Positions 24,479-32,670 of a DNA stretch of 64,000 bases are shown one piece after another; position 1 is the first letter of the stretch, and every line of letters starts with the position of its first letter. The notes beneath the pieces were generated by a model. It was not told where the DNA came from. It saw only the letters and a list, made by a program, of their open reading frames with translations, and searched no databases. This DNA is from Nocardioides sp. NBC_00368 (GTDB lineage: Bacteria; Actinomycetota; Actinomycetes; Propionibacteriales; Nocardioidaceae): the NCBI RefSeq assembly GCF_036090055.1, contig NZ_CP107970.1, positions 1,428,501 through 1,492,500 of the forward strand, read 5' to 3'. The translations under genes were made by a program, and so were the position numbers.

Positions 24479-25651
24479 ATGCGGGTTCGTTCCTTCCCTG
24501 TCGTGGCCGCCATGGCCTTGTTCGTGCTCTCGGGCTGCGCCGAGGTCCCCGAGTCCCCGGACTCGGCCGCCAAGGGCGAGCCGAGCGCCTCGCCCTCGGC
24601 GAAGCCGCTCACCGCCAAGATCTTCCCCGCCGACGGGGCCAAGGACGTCGCGGTGGACAGCACCGTGACCGTCACGGCGACCTCGGGCGAGTTCACGAGC
24701 GTGAAGGTCGCCAAGCCGGACGGACGCACGGTCCCCGGCTCGCTGTCGGAGGACAAGAAGACGTGGACCGCCAACGACCTCCTCGACCCGGCGCTGCGCT
24801 ACACGGTCACCGCCACCGGTGAGACCGGCAAGGTCACCAGCAGCTTCACCACCCGCTCGCTCTCGCTGGCCCAGCAGACGTTCGCCACGGTCGTGCCCGT
24901 CGACAAGTCCGAGGTCGGCGTCGGGATGCCGGTCGCGGTCTACTTCGACGTACCGGTCAAGGACCACGCCTCCTTCGAGAAGCGCATGCACGTCACCTCC
25001 ACCCCGGCGCAGACCGGCTCCTGGCACTGGGTCTCCGACACCGAGGCCCGCTACCGCCCGCAGCGCTACTGGAAGCCCGGCACCACGATCAAGGTCGACC
25101 TCGACATCAACGGGGCCTCCGCGGGAGGCGGCGTCTACGGCCAGCACAGCCGCACCGCCACCTACAAGGTCGGCGACGCGCACGTCTTCAGAGTCAACGC
25201 CCGCACCCACCGGATGAAGGTCTTCAGCAACGGCAAGCTGCTGCGCACGATCCCGATCACCACCGGCAAGCCCGGTTTCACCACGCGCTCCGGGATCAAG
25301 GTCATCTCCGAGAAGCACCGCGTCAAGGAGATGCGCTCGGAGACGATCGGCATCTCCGACCAGAGCTCGAGCGACTACTACTCCCTCGATGACGTCGAGT
25401 ACGCCATGCGGATCAGCAACTCCGGTGAGTTCATCCACGCCGCGCCGTGGTCGACCGGATCCCAGGGCTATGCCAACGTCTCCCACGGCTGCACCGGCCT
25501 CTCCACCGCCAACGCCGCCTGGCTCTACGGCCTGGCCCGTATCGGCGACGTCGTCGAGACCACCGGCACCGACCGGAAGATGGAGTGGGACAACGGCTTC
25601 GGCGACTGGAACCTCTCCTGGGCCGAATACCAGAAGGGCTCCGCTCTCTAG
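24479..25651 (+). CDS. Lipoprotein L,D-transpeptidase with Ig-like domain
   Basis: 390 aa from the ATG at 24479. A lipoprotein signal ends in the lipobox LSGC (Cys19). A Ser/Pro/Ala linker follows, then two Ig-like domains (about 45-130 and 135-235), then the YkuD catalytic domain (about 237-360) with the HAAPWS...NVSHGCTGLS motif; the nucleophile is C338. This is the layout of mycobacterial LdtMt2, which makes 3-3 cross-links in peptidoglycan at the outer face of the membrane. The last motif residue is not Arg, as also in LdtMt2. Its stop overlaps that of the convergent SRPBCC gene by 3 bp. Confidence 0.93.
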   Translation: MRVRSFPVVAAMALFVLSGCAEVPESPDSAAKGEPSASPSAKPLTAKIFPADGAKDVAVDSTVTVTATSGEFTSVKVAKPDGRTVPGSLSEDKKTWTANDLLDPALRYTVTATGETGKVTSSFTTRSLSLAQQTFATVVPVDKSEVGVGMPVAVYFDVPVKDHASFEKRMHVTSTPAQTGSWHWVSDTEARYRPQRYWKPGTTIKVDLDINGASAGGGVYGQHSRTATYKVGDAHVFRVNARTHRMKVFSNGKLLRTIPITTGKPGFTTRSGIKVISEKHRVKEMRSETIGISDQSSSDYYSLDDVEYAMRISNSGEFIHAAPWSTGSQGYANVSHGCTGLSTANAAWLYGLARIGDVVETTGTDRKMEWDNGFGDWNLSWAEYQKGSAL

Positions 25652-26082
25652 GCCGAGTCGACAGCGGCAGCCAAGCCCTGCCGGCAGCCGAGCATCATCT
25701 GCCGGTGGTTCCAGGTCAGGACCGGCCGCAGCGCGACCGAGGCCAGACCGAGCAGGCCGCGTACGACGACCTCCTGCTCGAACACCATCCGGCTCCCGCT
25801 CTCCGCGGGTGTCAGGGTCCAGCGCGCGAACCCGTCCAGGTCACCGCCGAGACCGACCTCCAGCGTGGGCAGGTCGCGGCTGACCGCGTGCAGCACGATC
25901 TCCAGGTCGTAGGGCAGCACCGAGCGGCACACCAGCAGCGCGTCGTCCTCGCCGAGCTTCGCCACCGCCCGCACCTGCGGCCACCACTGCGGGTAGTGCT
26001 CGACGTCGAGCAGTACGTCGCGCACCGTCTCGGGTGACAACGGGAGCTCCCAGGTCTCGGTGAACACGTAGTGCGCGGGCAT
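25648..26082 (-). CDS. SRPBCC (START-like) family protein
   Basis: 144 aa from the ATG at 26082; an upstream GTG at 26097 is less likely. It has the polyketide-cyclase/START look: an N-terminal strand and helix (TWELPLSPETVRDVLLDVEHYPQWWPQV), central strands and a C-terminal helix (TWNHRQMMLGCRQGLAAAV). The ligand is unknown; such proteins bind hydrophobic molecules or act as small cyclases. It may share a transcript with ptsI, 24 bp upstream, with no functional link evident. Confidence 0.75.
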   Translation of the reverse strand: MPAHYVFTETWELPLSPETVRDVLLDVEHYPQWWPQVRAVAKLGEDDALLVCRSVLPYDLEIVLHAVSRDLPTLEVGLGGDLDGFARWTLTPAESGSRMVFEQEVVVRGLLGLASVALRPVLTWNHRQMMLGCRQGLAAAVDSA

Positions 26083-26106
26083 GAGCCCAGTGTGCACGGG
26101 GCCCGA

Positions 26107-27783
26107 TCAGCCCAGGAGCGTGGCGACCGCCTCGCGGCCGAGCGCCGGCGACAGCGCGCCGAGCGCGGCCTCGGCGGCGTCCTCGCACAGCCCGGCGCTC
26201 ACCGACTCGAGCCGGGCGCCGACCGCGGCGACGGCGGCAGGAGCCATCGAGAGCGAGGTGATGCCGAGGCCCACGAGCACGGGCGCGAGCAGCGGGTCGG
26301 CGGCGGCCTCGCCGCAGATCCCGACAGGCTTCCCGGCCGTACGTCCCGCCTCGGCGGTGATGGCGATGAGCTGCAGCACCGCGGACTGCCAGGGATCGGT
26401 CAGGTGGGCCAGGTCGGTGGCCAGCCGGTCGGCGGCCATGGCGTACTGGGTCAGGTCGTTGGTGCCGATGGAGAGGAAGTCGACCACCTCCAGCATCCGG
26501 TGGGCCATCAGCGCGGCCGCCGGCACCTCGACCATGACTCCGGGCTTGAGACCGCGGGCCCGGACCAGAGCGGCGAAGTCTGCGGCCTCCTGGACGGTGG
26601 CGACCATCGGCGCCATCACCCAGGTGTCGGCGCCGGTGCGCTCGGCGGCGATCGCGATGGCGTCGAGCTGACGCTCCAGCAGACCGGGGTTGTCGGCGGC
26701 GAGCCGCAGGCCGCGTACGCCCAGGGCCGGGTTCTCCTCACCTTCGTGGGTCGCGAAGGCGATCGGCTTGTCCGAGCCCGCGTCCAGGGTGCGTACGACG
26801 ACGTGGCCGCGGCCGGCAAAGGGCGCGAGCACCTCGGTGTAGACGTCGGCCTGCTCGTCGACGGCGGGCTCCTCGCGGCGGTCGAGGAAGCAGAGCTCGG
26901 TGCGGAAGAGACCGACGCCCTCGACCTGGCCGGCGGCAGCGTCGCGTGCCGAGGAACCGTCGGCGACGTTGGCGAGGAGCGCCACCGGGTGGCCGTCGGC
27001 GGTGCGACCGGGACCGGTCCACGCGGCGACCGCCTGCCGGCGGGCGAGGTCGGCCTCGGCGCGGGCGGCCGCGTCCGGTCCTGGCTCGAGGTCGACGACG
27101 CCGGCCTGGCCGTCGACGAGTACGAGTGTCCCCGGGGCGATGCCGGTCGCGCCGGCCACGCCGACCAGGCAAGGGATGCCGAGCTGGCGGGCGATGATCG
27201 CGGTGTGGCTGGTGGGGCCGCCTCGCTCGGTGACGAGCGCGACCACCCGGGCCGGGTCGAGAGCGGCGGTGTCGGAGGGCGCCAGGTCGGCGGCCACCAG
27301 CACGCTCGTGCCCTCGGGCACGTCCACACCGGGCTCGGGCTCACCGGCGAGATGGGCCAGGACCCGGCGCTCGATGTCGCGCAGGTCGGTGACCCGCTCG
27401 GCCATCAGACCGCCCATCCCGCTGAACAGCGTCGCGAACTGCTCGACCGCCGCCCCGACGGAGGCGACCAAGCCCTCCCCCGCACGCACGTGCTTCTCCA
27501 CGGCGACGCGCAGGCCCTTGTCGCGGGCCAGGCCGGCGCTCGCGCTCAGCACCGAGGCGGCGGCTCCCGAAGCGGCCTCGGCGCGGCGTGCGTAGCCGTC
27601 GGCGACGGCGGTGGCGGCGCTCTCGTAGGCCGCGAGGGCGTCCTCCGGGTGCTCGAACCCGCGCCGCTCGAAGGCGGCCAACGCACGTGGGTCGACCTCG
27701 GTCCGCACCACGTGGACGGGCGCCAGCACGATCCCCGGGACCACCGGAGTGCCGGAGAGGACAGATGAGTGAGACGTGACCAT
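26107..27783 (-). CDS. ptsI: PTS enzyme I (phosphoenolpyruvate-protein phosphotransferase)
   Basis: 558 aa from the ATG at 27783; a GTG two codons earlier is an alternative. The phosphorylated histidine is H193 in GGPTSHTAIIARQLG. The PEP-binding TIM barrel shows FRTELCFLDR, the RTLDAGSDKP motif, and SIGTNDLTQY. It passes phosphate from PEP to HPr, encoded nearby on the other strand as ptsH. The divergent arrangement with fruR-fruK-fruA-ptsH makes a self-contained fructose PTS. The predicted promoter lies so close to the start that the mRNA may be leaderless. Confidence 0.95.
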   Translation of the reverse strand: MVTSHSSVLSGTPVVPGIVLAPVHVVRTEVDPRALAAFERRGFEHPEDALAAYESAATAVADGYARRAEAASGAAASVLSASAGLARDKGLRVAVEKHVRAGEGLVASVGAAVEQFATLFSGMGGLMAERVTDLRDIERRVLAHLAGEPEPGVDVPEGTSVLVAADLAPSDTAALDPARVVALVTERGGPTSHTAIIARQLGIPCLVGVAGATGIAPGTLVLVDGQAGVVDLEPGPDAAARAEADLARRQAVAAWTGPGRTADGHPVALLANVADGSSARDAAAGQVEGVGLFRTELCFLDRREEPAVDEQADVYTEVLAPFAGRGHVVVRTLDAGSDKPIAFATHEGEENPALGVRGLRLAADNPGLLERQLDAIAIAAERTGADTWVMAPMVATVQEAADFAALVRARGLKPGVMVEVPAAALMAHRMLEVVDFLSIGTNDLTQYAMAADRLATDLAHLTDPWQSAVLQLIAITAEAGRTAGKPVGICGEAAADPLLAPVLVGLGITSLSMAPAAVAAVGARLESVSAGLCEDAAEAALGALSPALGREAVATLLG

Positions 27784-27789
27784 GGCCAC

Positions 27790-27837
27790 AAATATCTGTC
27801 CTGACCCCTTGACGAGTCAACACATTCGGGCATAAAA
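27790..27837. promoter_or_regulatory. Face-to-face divergent promoters of ptsI and the fru operon
   Basis: The palindrome TTGAC-GA-GTCAA (27809-27820) supplies a -35 to each direction: TTGACG for the plus strand, with an ATAAAA-like -10 at 27832-27837 (17-bp spacer), and TTGACT for the minus strand, with a GATATT -10 at 27796-27791 (18-bp spacer). One regulator binding here would control both units. Confidence 0.5.
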
Positions 27838-27866
27838 CAACATATGTGGGCATTCACAAGCCCGAA
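27825..27866. promoter_or_regulatory. Candidate FruR operator region
   Basis: Arms TTCGGGC (27825-27831) and GCCCGAA (27860-27866) flank a centre that includes the palindrome ACATATGT (27840-27847) and two GGGCAT direct repeats. It covers the plus-strand -10 and the 5' leader of fruR, as expected for a DeoR-type repressor acting on its own operon. Confidence 0.42.
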
Positions 27867-27904
27867 ATCCACTCGAAACCACACCGATTCTGAAGGAGGC
27901 CGCG

Positions 27905-28672
27905 ATGTACGCCGAGGAGCGACAGATCGCGACGGCCCGTCTCGTCGCCGAGCGCGGGCGGATGTCCGTGGCCGACATCGCCGAGCGATTCGACGTCACC
28001 ACCGAGACCGTGCGCCGGGACCTCTCCACCCTGGAGCGTCGCGGCCTGGTCCGCCGCGTGCACGGCGGAGCGGTGCCGGTGGAGACCATGGCCGTGCTCG
28101 AGTCCGCGCTCGGCGAGCGGGAGCAGACCTTCACCGCGCAGAAGGACCGCATCGCCCAGGCAGCCCTCGACCTCCTTCCCACCGCCGGCGGCACCATCGC
28201 CATCGACGCCGGGACGACCACCAGCAGGTTCGCCCGCGCCCTCCCCCGTGACCACCAGCTCACCGTGGTGACCCACGCCGTCCCGGTCGCCGCGATGCTG
28301 GCCGGCAGCGCCCAGATCGAGCTCCACCTGCTGCCCGGCCGCGTCCGTCCGGCCACCCAGGCGGCCGTCGGCGCCGAGACCGTGGACGCGCTGAGCCGGC
28401 TGCGGGTCGACGTCTGCTTCGTGGCGACCAACGGGCTGACGTTGGCCCACGGCCTCTCCACGCCCGACCACGAGGAGGCCGCGACCAAGCGAGCGCTGGT
28501 CAACACCGCCCGCCGGGTCGTGTGCCTGACGGACTCCAGCAAGATCGGCGTCGAGACCACCCTGCGCTTCGCCGCACTGGGCAACGTCGACGTGCTCGTC
28601 ACCGACAGCGACATCGACGACGACGTCGCCGACGAGCTGCGCGAGAGCGGCCTCGAGGTGCGGATCGCATGA
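27905..28672 (+). CDS. fruR: DeoR/GlpR-family regulator of the fructose PTS operon
   Basis: 255 aa. The N-terminal DeoR helix-turn-helix (about 1-57; MSVADIAERFDVTTETVRRD, LERRGLVRRVHGGA) is followed by the DeoR C-terminal sensor (about 75-235; IAIDAGTTTSRFARALP, VGAETVDALSRLRVDVCFVATNGLT, VVCLTDSSKIG). Such proteins bind phosphorylated sugars; fructose 1-phosphate is the likely inducer from context. It is the first gene of the fruR-fruK-fruA-ptsH operon, with AGGAGG just upstream of the start, and overlaps fruK by 4 bp. Confidence 0.92.
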   Translation: MYAEERQIATARLVAERGRMSVADIAERFDVTTETVRRDLSTLERRGLVRRVHGGAVPVETMAVLESALGEREQTFTAQKDRIAQAALDLLPTAGGTIAIDAGTTTSRFARALPRDHQLTVVTHAVPVAAMLAGSAQIELHLLPGRVRPATQAAVGAETVDALSRLRVDVCFVATNGLTLAHGLSTPDHEEAATKRALVNTARRVVCLTDSSKIGVETTLRFAALGNVDVLVTDSDIDDDVADELRESGLEVRIA

Positions 28673-29628
28673 TCGTCACGCTGACCGCCAACCCGAGCAT
28701 CGACCACACCGTGATGCTCACCAGCCCGCTGCGCCGCGGGGAAGTGCTGCGCGCCGCGGCGACCAGCTCCCAGCCGGGCGGCAAGGGCGTGAACATCTCC
28801 GGCGCTGCGTACGCCGCGGGAGTGCCGACGCGCGCCGTGCTGCCGTGCCCGGACCTCGACCCGATGGTCACCGAGCTGCGGGCCTCCGGGCTCGACGTGG
28901 TCACCGTCGGACCGGCGGGCCGACCGCGGATCAACACCACCGTCACCGAGCCCGACGGGACGACCACGAAGCTCAACGGGCCGGGCACCACCGCGACGCC
29001 CGCGCTGCTCGACGCCCTGGCGGCCCGCCTCGTCCAGGAGGCCGAGCACGCGACCTGGGTCGTCCTGGCCGGCTCGCTGCCGCCCGGGGCCCGGGCCGGT
29101 TGGTACGCCGAGGTCGTGAAGGCGCTCAGGTCCACCGGCGCCCGCATCGCCGTCGACACCAGCGAGGCCCCCTTGGAGGCGCTCGCCGCCGGGCTTCCGT
29201 CCGGCGCCCCCGACCTGCTCAAGCCCAATGCCGAGGAGCTGGCCTCGATCACCGGCGCCGACGCAGCCGGCCTCGACGACCCGGTCGCCGCCGTGGCTGC
29301 AGCCCGGACCCTGGTCGAGCGCGGGGTCACCGCCGTGCTCGCGACCCTCGGCGGAAACGGCGCCGTCCTCGTGACCGAGGAAGGTACGTGGCACGCCACC
29401 CCGCCGCCCACCGACGTCGTCAGCACGGTCGGTGCCGGCGACAGCTCCCTGTTCGGCTATCTCCTCGCCGACCTGCGCGGACTCACCGCGCCTGAACGTC
29501 TCGGGCTCGCCGTCGCGTACGGCAGTGCAGCCGCCGGTCTTCCCGGCACCACCCTCCCCACCCCACCCCAGGTCCACGCCGACCTCGTATCGGTACGCGA
29601 CCTCGACCCCATCACCGGAGGACTCTGA
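28669..29628 (+). CDS. fruK: 1-phosphofructokinase
   Basis: 319 aa of the PfkB/ribokinase family, starting with MIVTLTANPSIDHTV, as FruK enzymes do. The substrate-binding QPGGKGVNISGA is near residue 38, and the ATP-binding/anion-hole signature DVVSTVGAGDSSLFGYL is near 255, with the catalytic Asp in GAGD. It phosphorylates the fructose 1-phosphate delivered by FruA to fructose 1,6-bisphosphate. ATGA overlap with fruR and a one-base overlap with fruA show tight coupling. Confidence 0.94.
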   Translation: MIVTLTANPSIDHTVMLTSPLRRGEVLRAAATSSQPGGKGVNISGAAYAAGVPTRAVLPCPDLDPMVTELRASGLDVVTVGPAGRPRINTTVTEPDGTTTKLNGPGTTATPALLDALAARLVQEAEHATWVVLAGSLPPGARAGWYAEVVKALRSTGARIAVDTSEAPLEALAAGLPSGAPDLLKPNAEELASITGADAAGLDDPVAAVAAARTLVERGVTAVLATLGGNGAVLVTEEGTWHATPPPTDVVSTVGAGDSSLFGYLLADLRGLTAPERLGLAVAYGSAAAGLPGTTLPTPPQVHADLVSVRDLDPITGGL

Positions 29629-31679
29629 TGTCCGCACTCATCGCCCCCGAGCTCGTCGCCCTCGACGCCGACCTCGGCACCGACAAGCACGAAGTCATCC
29701 GTGCCCTGGCCCAGCGCGTGGCCGACTCCGGCCGGGCCACCGACCTCGAGGCACTGGTCGCCGACGCGCTGGCCCGCGAGGAGGTCTCCGCCACCGGCCT
29801 GCCCGGTGGCCTGGCGATCCCCCACTGCCGTACGTCCGGGGTCGACGAGCCCGTGGTGGCCTTCGCCCGGCTCTCGCCTCCGGTCGACTTCGGCGCGAAG
29901 GACGGCCCGGCCGACCTGGCGTTCCTCATCGGAGCGCCCGCGGGCGGCGACGCCACCCACCTGACCATCCTCACCAAGCTCGCCCGAGCCCTGGCCCGTC
30001 CCGAGTTCGGCCGGAAGCTGCGCGAGACCGACTCCGCCGAGGAAGCTGCCCGGACCATCCTCGACGCGGTCAGCGACGAACCTGCCGCCGCCAAGAGTCC
30101 GGCCCCGACTGAGGACGCGGCGCCGTCGAAGAAGCGTTCGCTCGTCGCGGTGACCGCCTGCCCGACCGGCATCGCGCACACCTACATGGCGGCCGAGGCG
30201 CTCCAGGCCGCCGCCGCGCGGGCAGGGGTCGATATCGCGGTCGAGACCCAGGGCTCCGCGGGGGCGACCCCGCTGCCCGCCGAGACGATCACCAACGCCG
30301 ACGCAGCCATCTTCGCCGTCGACGTCGGCGTCCGCGACCGCGCCCGGTTCGCCGGCAAGCCGCTGGTCTCCTCCGGCGTGAAGCGTCCGATCGACGACGC
30401 CGACGCGATGATCGCCGAGGCGCTCGCCGCCGCCGAGAACCCGAACGCCGCCCGCGTCGAATCCGGCAGGGGCGACTCCTCCGAGTCGAGCACGGCCGCC
30501 TCGGAGAGCTGGGGCGGCCGGACCCGCCGGATCCTGATGACGGGTGTCTCCTACATGATCCCGTTCGTCGCCGCCGGCGGCCTGCTGATCGCGCTGAGCT
30601 TCCTGCTCGGCGGCTACGACATCACCGACGTCTACGGCGCGGTCATGGTCGACAACACGCTCACGAACCTCCCCGACGTACAGGCCCTCGGTCTCGAGCA
30701 CGCCCTCTTCGACAGCGGTCTCGCCGTCTACCTCGGCGCGCTCTTCTTCGTCATCGGCAAGACGGCGTTCATGCTGTTCATCCCGGCGCTCGCCGGCTAC
30801 ATCGCGTACGCCATCGCCGACCGCCCCGGTATCGCCCCCGGCTTCATCATGGGTGCCCTGGCCGCGAACCTGTTCGGTGTCGCCAACGCCGACGGCGTGG
30901 CAGCGCCGGCGACCGGCTTCCTCGGCGCGATCGCGGGCGGTGTGCTCGCCGGCGTGATCGCCCACTGGGTCAGCGGCTGGCGGGTACCGAGCTGGGCACG
31001 TGGCCTGATGCCCGTGCTGGTGATCCCGCTGGTGACCTCGATCCTGGCCGGTCTGGTGATGATCGTGGTGCTCGGCAAGCCGATCAACTGGCTGATGGAG
31101 CGGCTCACCGACGGTCTCGCCGCCTTGGACGGCAGCAGCGCCGTCGCCCTCGGTGCGGTGCTCGGCCTGATGATGGCCTTCGACATGGGCGGCCCGCTCA
31201 ACAAGGTCGCCTACAGCTTCGCCGCGACCGGCGTCGGCGCCGCCTCGCTGGCCGCGAACGCCCCCGAGCTGCGGATCATGGCCGCGGTCATGCTCAGCGG
31301 CATGGTGCCGCCGATCGCGCTGGCGCTGGCCACCGTCGTACGTCCCCAGCTCTTCACCACCGCCGAGCACGAGAACGGCAAGGCCGGCTGGCTGCTCGGT
31401 GCCTCGTTCATCACCGAGGGCGCCATTCCGTTCGCCGCGGGCGACCCGATGCGCGTCATCCCGGCGATCATGGTCGGCAGCGCCGTGACCGGCGGCCTCT
31501 CCCAGCTCTTCGAGGTCGGCGTCCGCGCCCCGCACGGCGGCATCTTCGTCCTCTTCGCCGTCACCAACGTGCTCGGCTACCTGATCGCGCTGGCCGCCGG
31601 TGTGGTCGTCGGCGCCGCCACCGTGATCGCCCTCAAGTCCGTCGGCCGCGCCCCGGTCCCGGCCGCCGCCGCCAGCTGA
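29628..31679 (+). CDS. fruA: PTS fructose transporter, fused EIIABC
   Basis: 683 aa with the order EIIA-EIIB-EIIC. EIIA (1-150) has phospho-His H66 in GLAIPHCRTS. EIIB (about 170-265) has phospho-Cys C178 in AVTACPTGIAHTY. EIIC (about 300-670) is a membrane domain of about nine helices with GVSYMIPFVAAGGLLIALSF. It imports fructose while phosphorylating it at C1. The linkers at 150-168 and 265-295 are Ala/Pro/Ser-rich. It receives phosphate from HPr, encoded 31 bp downstream. Confidence 0.96.
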   Translation: MSALIAPELVALDADLGTDKHEVIRALAQRVADSGRATDLEALVADALAREEVSATGLPGGLAIPHCRTSGVDEPVVAFARLSPPVDFGAKDGPADLAFLIGAPAGGDATHLTILTKLARALARPEFGRKLRETDSAEEAARTILDAVSDEPAAAKSPAPTEDAAPSKKRSLVAVTACPTGIAHTYMAAEALQAAAARAGVDIAVETQGSAGATPLPAETITNADAAIFAVDVGVRDRARFAGKPLVSSGVKRPIDDADAMIAEALAAAENPNAARVESGRGDSSESSTAASESWGGRTRRILMTGVSYMIPFVAAGGLLIALSFLLGGYDITDVYGAVMVDNTLTNLPDVQALGLEHALFDSGLAVYLGALFFVIGKTAFMLFIPALAGYIAYAIADRPGIAPGFIMGALAANLFGVANADGVAAPATGFLGAIAGGVLAGVIAHWVSGWRVPSWARGLMPVLVIPLVTSILAGLVMIVVLGKPINWLMERLTDGLAALDGSSAVALGAVLGLMMAFDMGGPLNKVAYSFAATGVGAASLAANAPELRIMAAVMLSGMVPPIALALATVVRPQLFTTAEHENGKAGWLLGASFITEGAIPFAAGDPMRVIPAIMVGSAVTGGLSQLFEVGVRAPHGGIFVLFAVTNVLGYLIALAAGVVVGAATVIALKSVGRAPVPAAAAS

Positions 31680-31710
31680 CGCAGCACATCCCATCAACCG
31701 AAGGAGCATC

Positions 31711-31968
31711 ATGCCCACCCAGACCGTCACCGTCGGCTCGGCCGTCGGCCTCCACGCCCGCCCCGCCGCGATCATCTCGGAGAAGGTCGAGGAGCTCGGT
31801 GCCGAGATCACCCTGGCCGTCCCCGGCGGCGAGCCGGTCGACGCGGCCTCCTCCCTGCTGATCATGACCCTCGGCGCCGCCAACGGCGACAAGGTCGAGG
31901 TCACCGGTCCCGACCAGGCCGCCGTCGACACCATCGCGGCGCTCGTCGCGCAGGATCTCGACGCCTGA
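31711..31968 (+). CDS. ptsH: Phosphocarrier protein HPr
   Basis: 85 aa, full length. The phosphorylated histidine is H15 in GLHARPAA, and the regulatory serine region (ASSLLIMTLGA, about 46-56) is intact. It transfers phosphate from enzyme I to FruA. It is the last gene of the fru operon, with GAAGGAG a few bases upstream of the start. Confidence 0.96.
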   Translation: MPTQTVTVGSAVGLHARPAAIISEKVEELGAEITLAVPGGEPVDAASSLLIMTLGAANGDKVEVTGPDQAAVDTIAALVAQDLDA

Positions 31969-32059
31969 GCGAGGCGTCACCCCGGGCGGGTTTGCCGGCC
32001 TGCGGCACTGATCACGGCAACCGGCCGCACACACGGTGTGGCGACGGTACGTTGGTCGG

Positions 32060-32656
32060 GTGGTCGATCCGCCTTGGGACCTACTGCTGACCGTGGCCTT
32101 CGTGCTCACCGGCACCTCGGGAATCTGGACCCTCGTGGTCTGTCCCGGGTCCGGTGGGCAGACCGTTCTGCACGTCAACCACACCGTGATGAGCGCCGCG
32201 ATGATCCTGATGATCTGGGTGATCCTCTGGGACGCGGCCGTCTGGGCTCAGGTCGCGCTGTTCGGGATCCTGACGGTGGTGCTGCTGCCCGCCCTGCACC
32301 GCACGAGCGGGCGGGCGCGGCGCGCGGACATCGTCGGACATCTTGCGCTCAACGCGGCGATGATCTGGATGCTCGCCGCGATGCCGCTGCTCATGAGCGA
32401 CGCCCATGGCGCGGGCACCCACACCTCAGGGCACGCCGGCCACAGCGGCGCCACGGCGGTGCTGCCGCCGGCTACAGCCGCCGCTGCGCCGGGCTGGGCG
32501 ATCCTGGTCAACTCGCTGTTCGTCGCGGCGTGCGCGGCCGGGGTGATCTGGTGGCTGCTGCGCGCGGCCGCCATACGCGAGCACCGTCTCCCGGCCCTCG
32601 GTCACGGGCTCATGGCCACCGGGATGGGCACGATGCTCCTCCTCATGCCGGCGTGA
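32060..32656 (+). CDS. DUF5134-like membrane protein
   Basis: 198 aa from the GTG at 32060 (an upstream GTG at 32036 is also possible; neither has a clear ribosome-binding site). Five or six membrane helices with His and Met residues inside them: HVNHTVMSAAMILMI, HLALNAAMIWMLAAMPLLM, GLMATGMGTMLLLMPA. A His-rich loop (HGAGTHTSGHAGHSG, about 122-138) lies between them. The family is of unknown function; the His/Met pattern resembles copper-handling membrane proteins, which fits the metal-chaperone operon that converges on it, but that is speculation. Confidence 0.7.
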   Translation: MVDPPWDLLLTVAFVLTGTSGIWTLVVCPGSGGQTVLHVNHTVMSAAMILMIWVILWDAAVWAQVALFGILTVVLLPALHRTSGRARRADIVGHLALNAAMIWMLAAMPLLMSDAHGAGTHTSGHAGHSGATAVLPPATAAAAPGWAILVNSLFVAACAAGVIWWLLRAAAIREHRLPALGHGLMATGMGTMLLLMPA

Positions 32657-32670
32657 GGCCGGGACCTCAC
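32653..32670. terminator. Short hairpin between convergent genes
   Basis: GTGAGG (32653-32658) and CCTCAC (32665-32670) with a 6-nt loop, spanning both stop codons. There is no T-run; it is a weak bidirectional terminator candidate. Confidence 0.4.
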
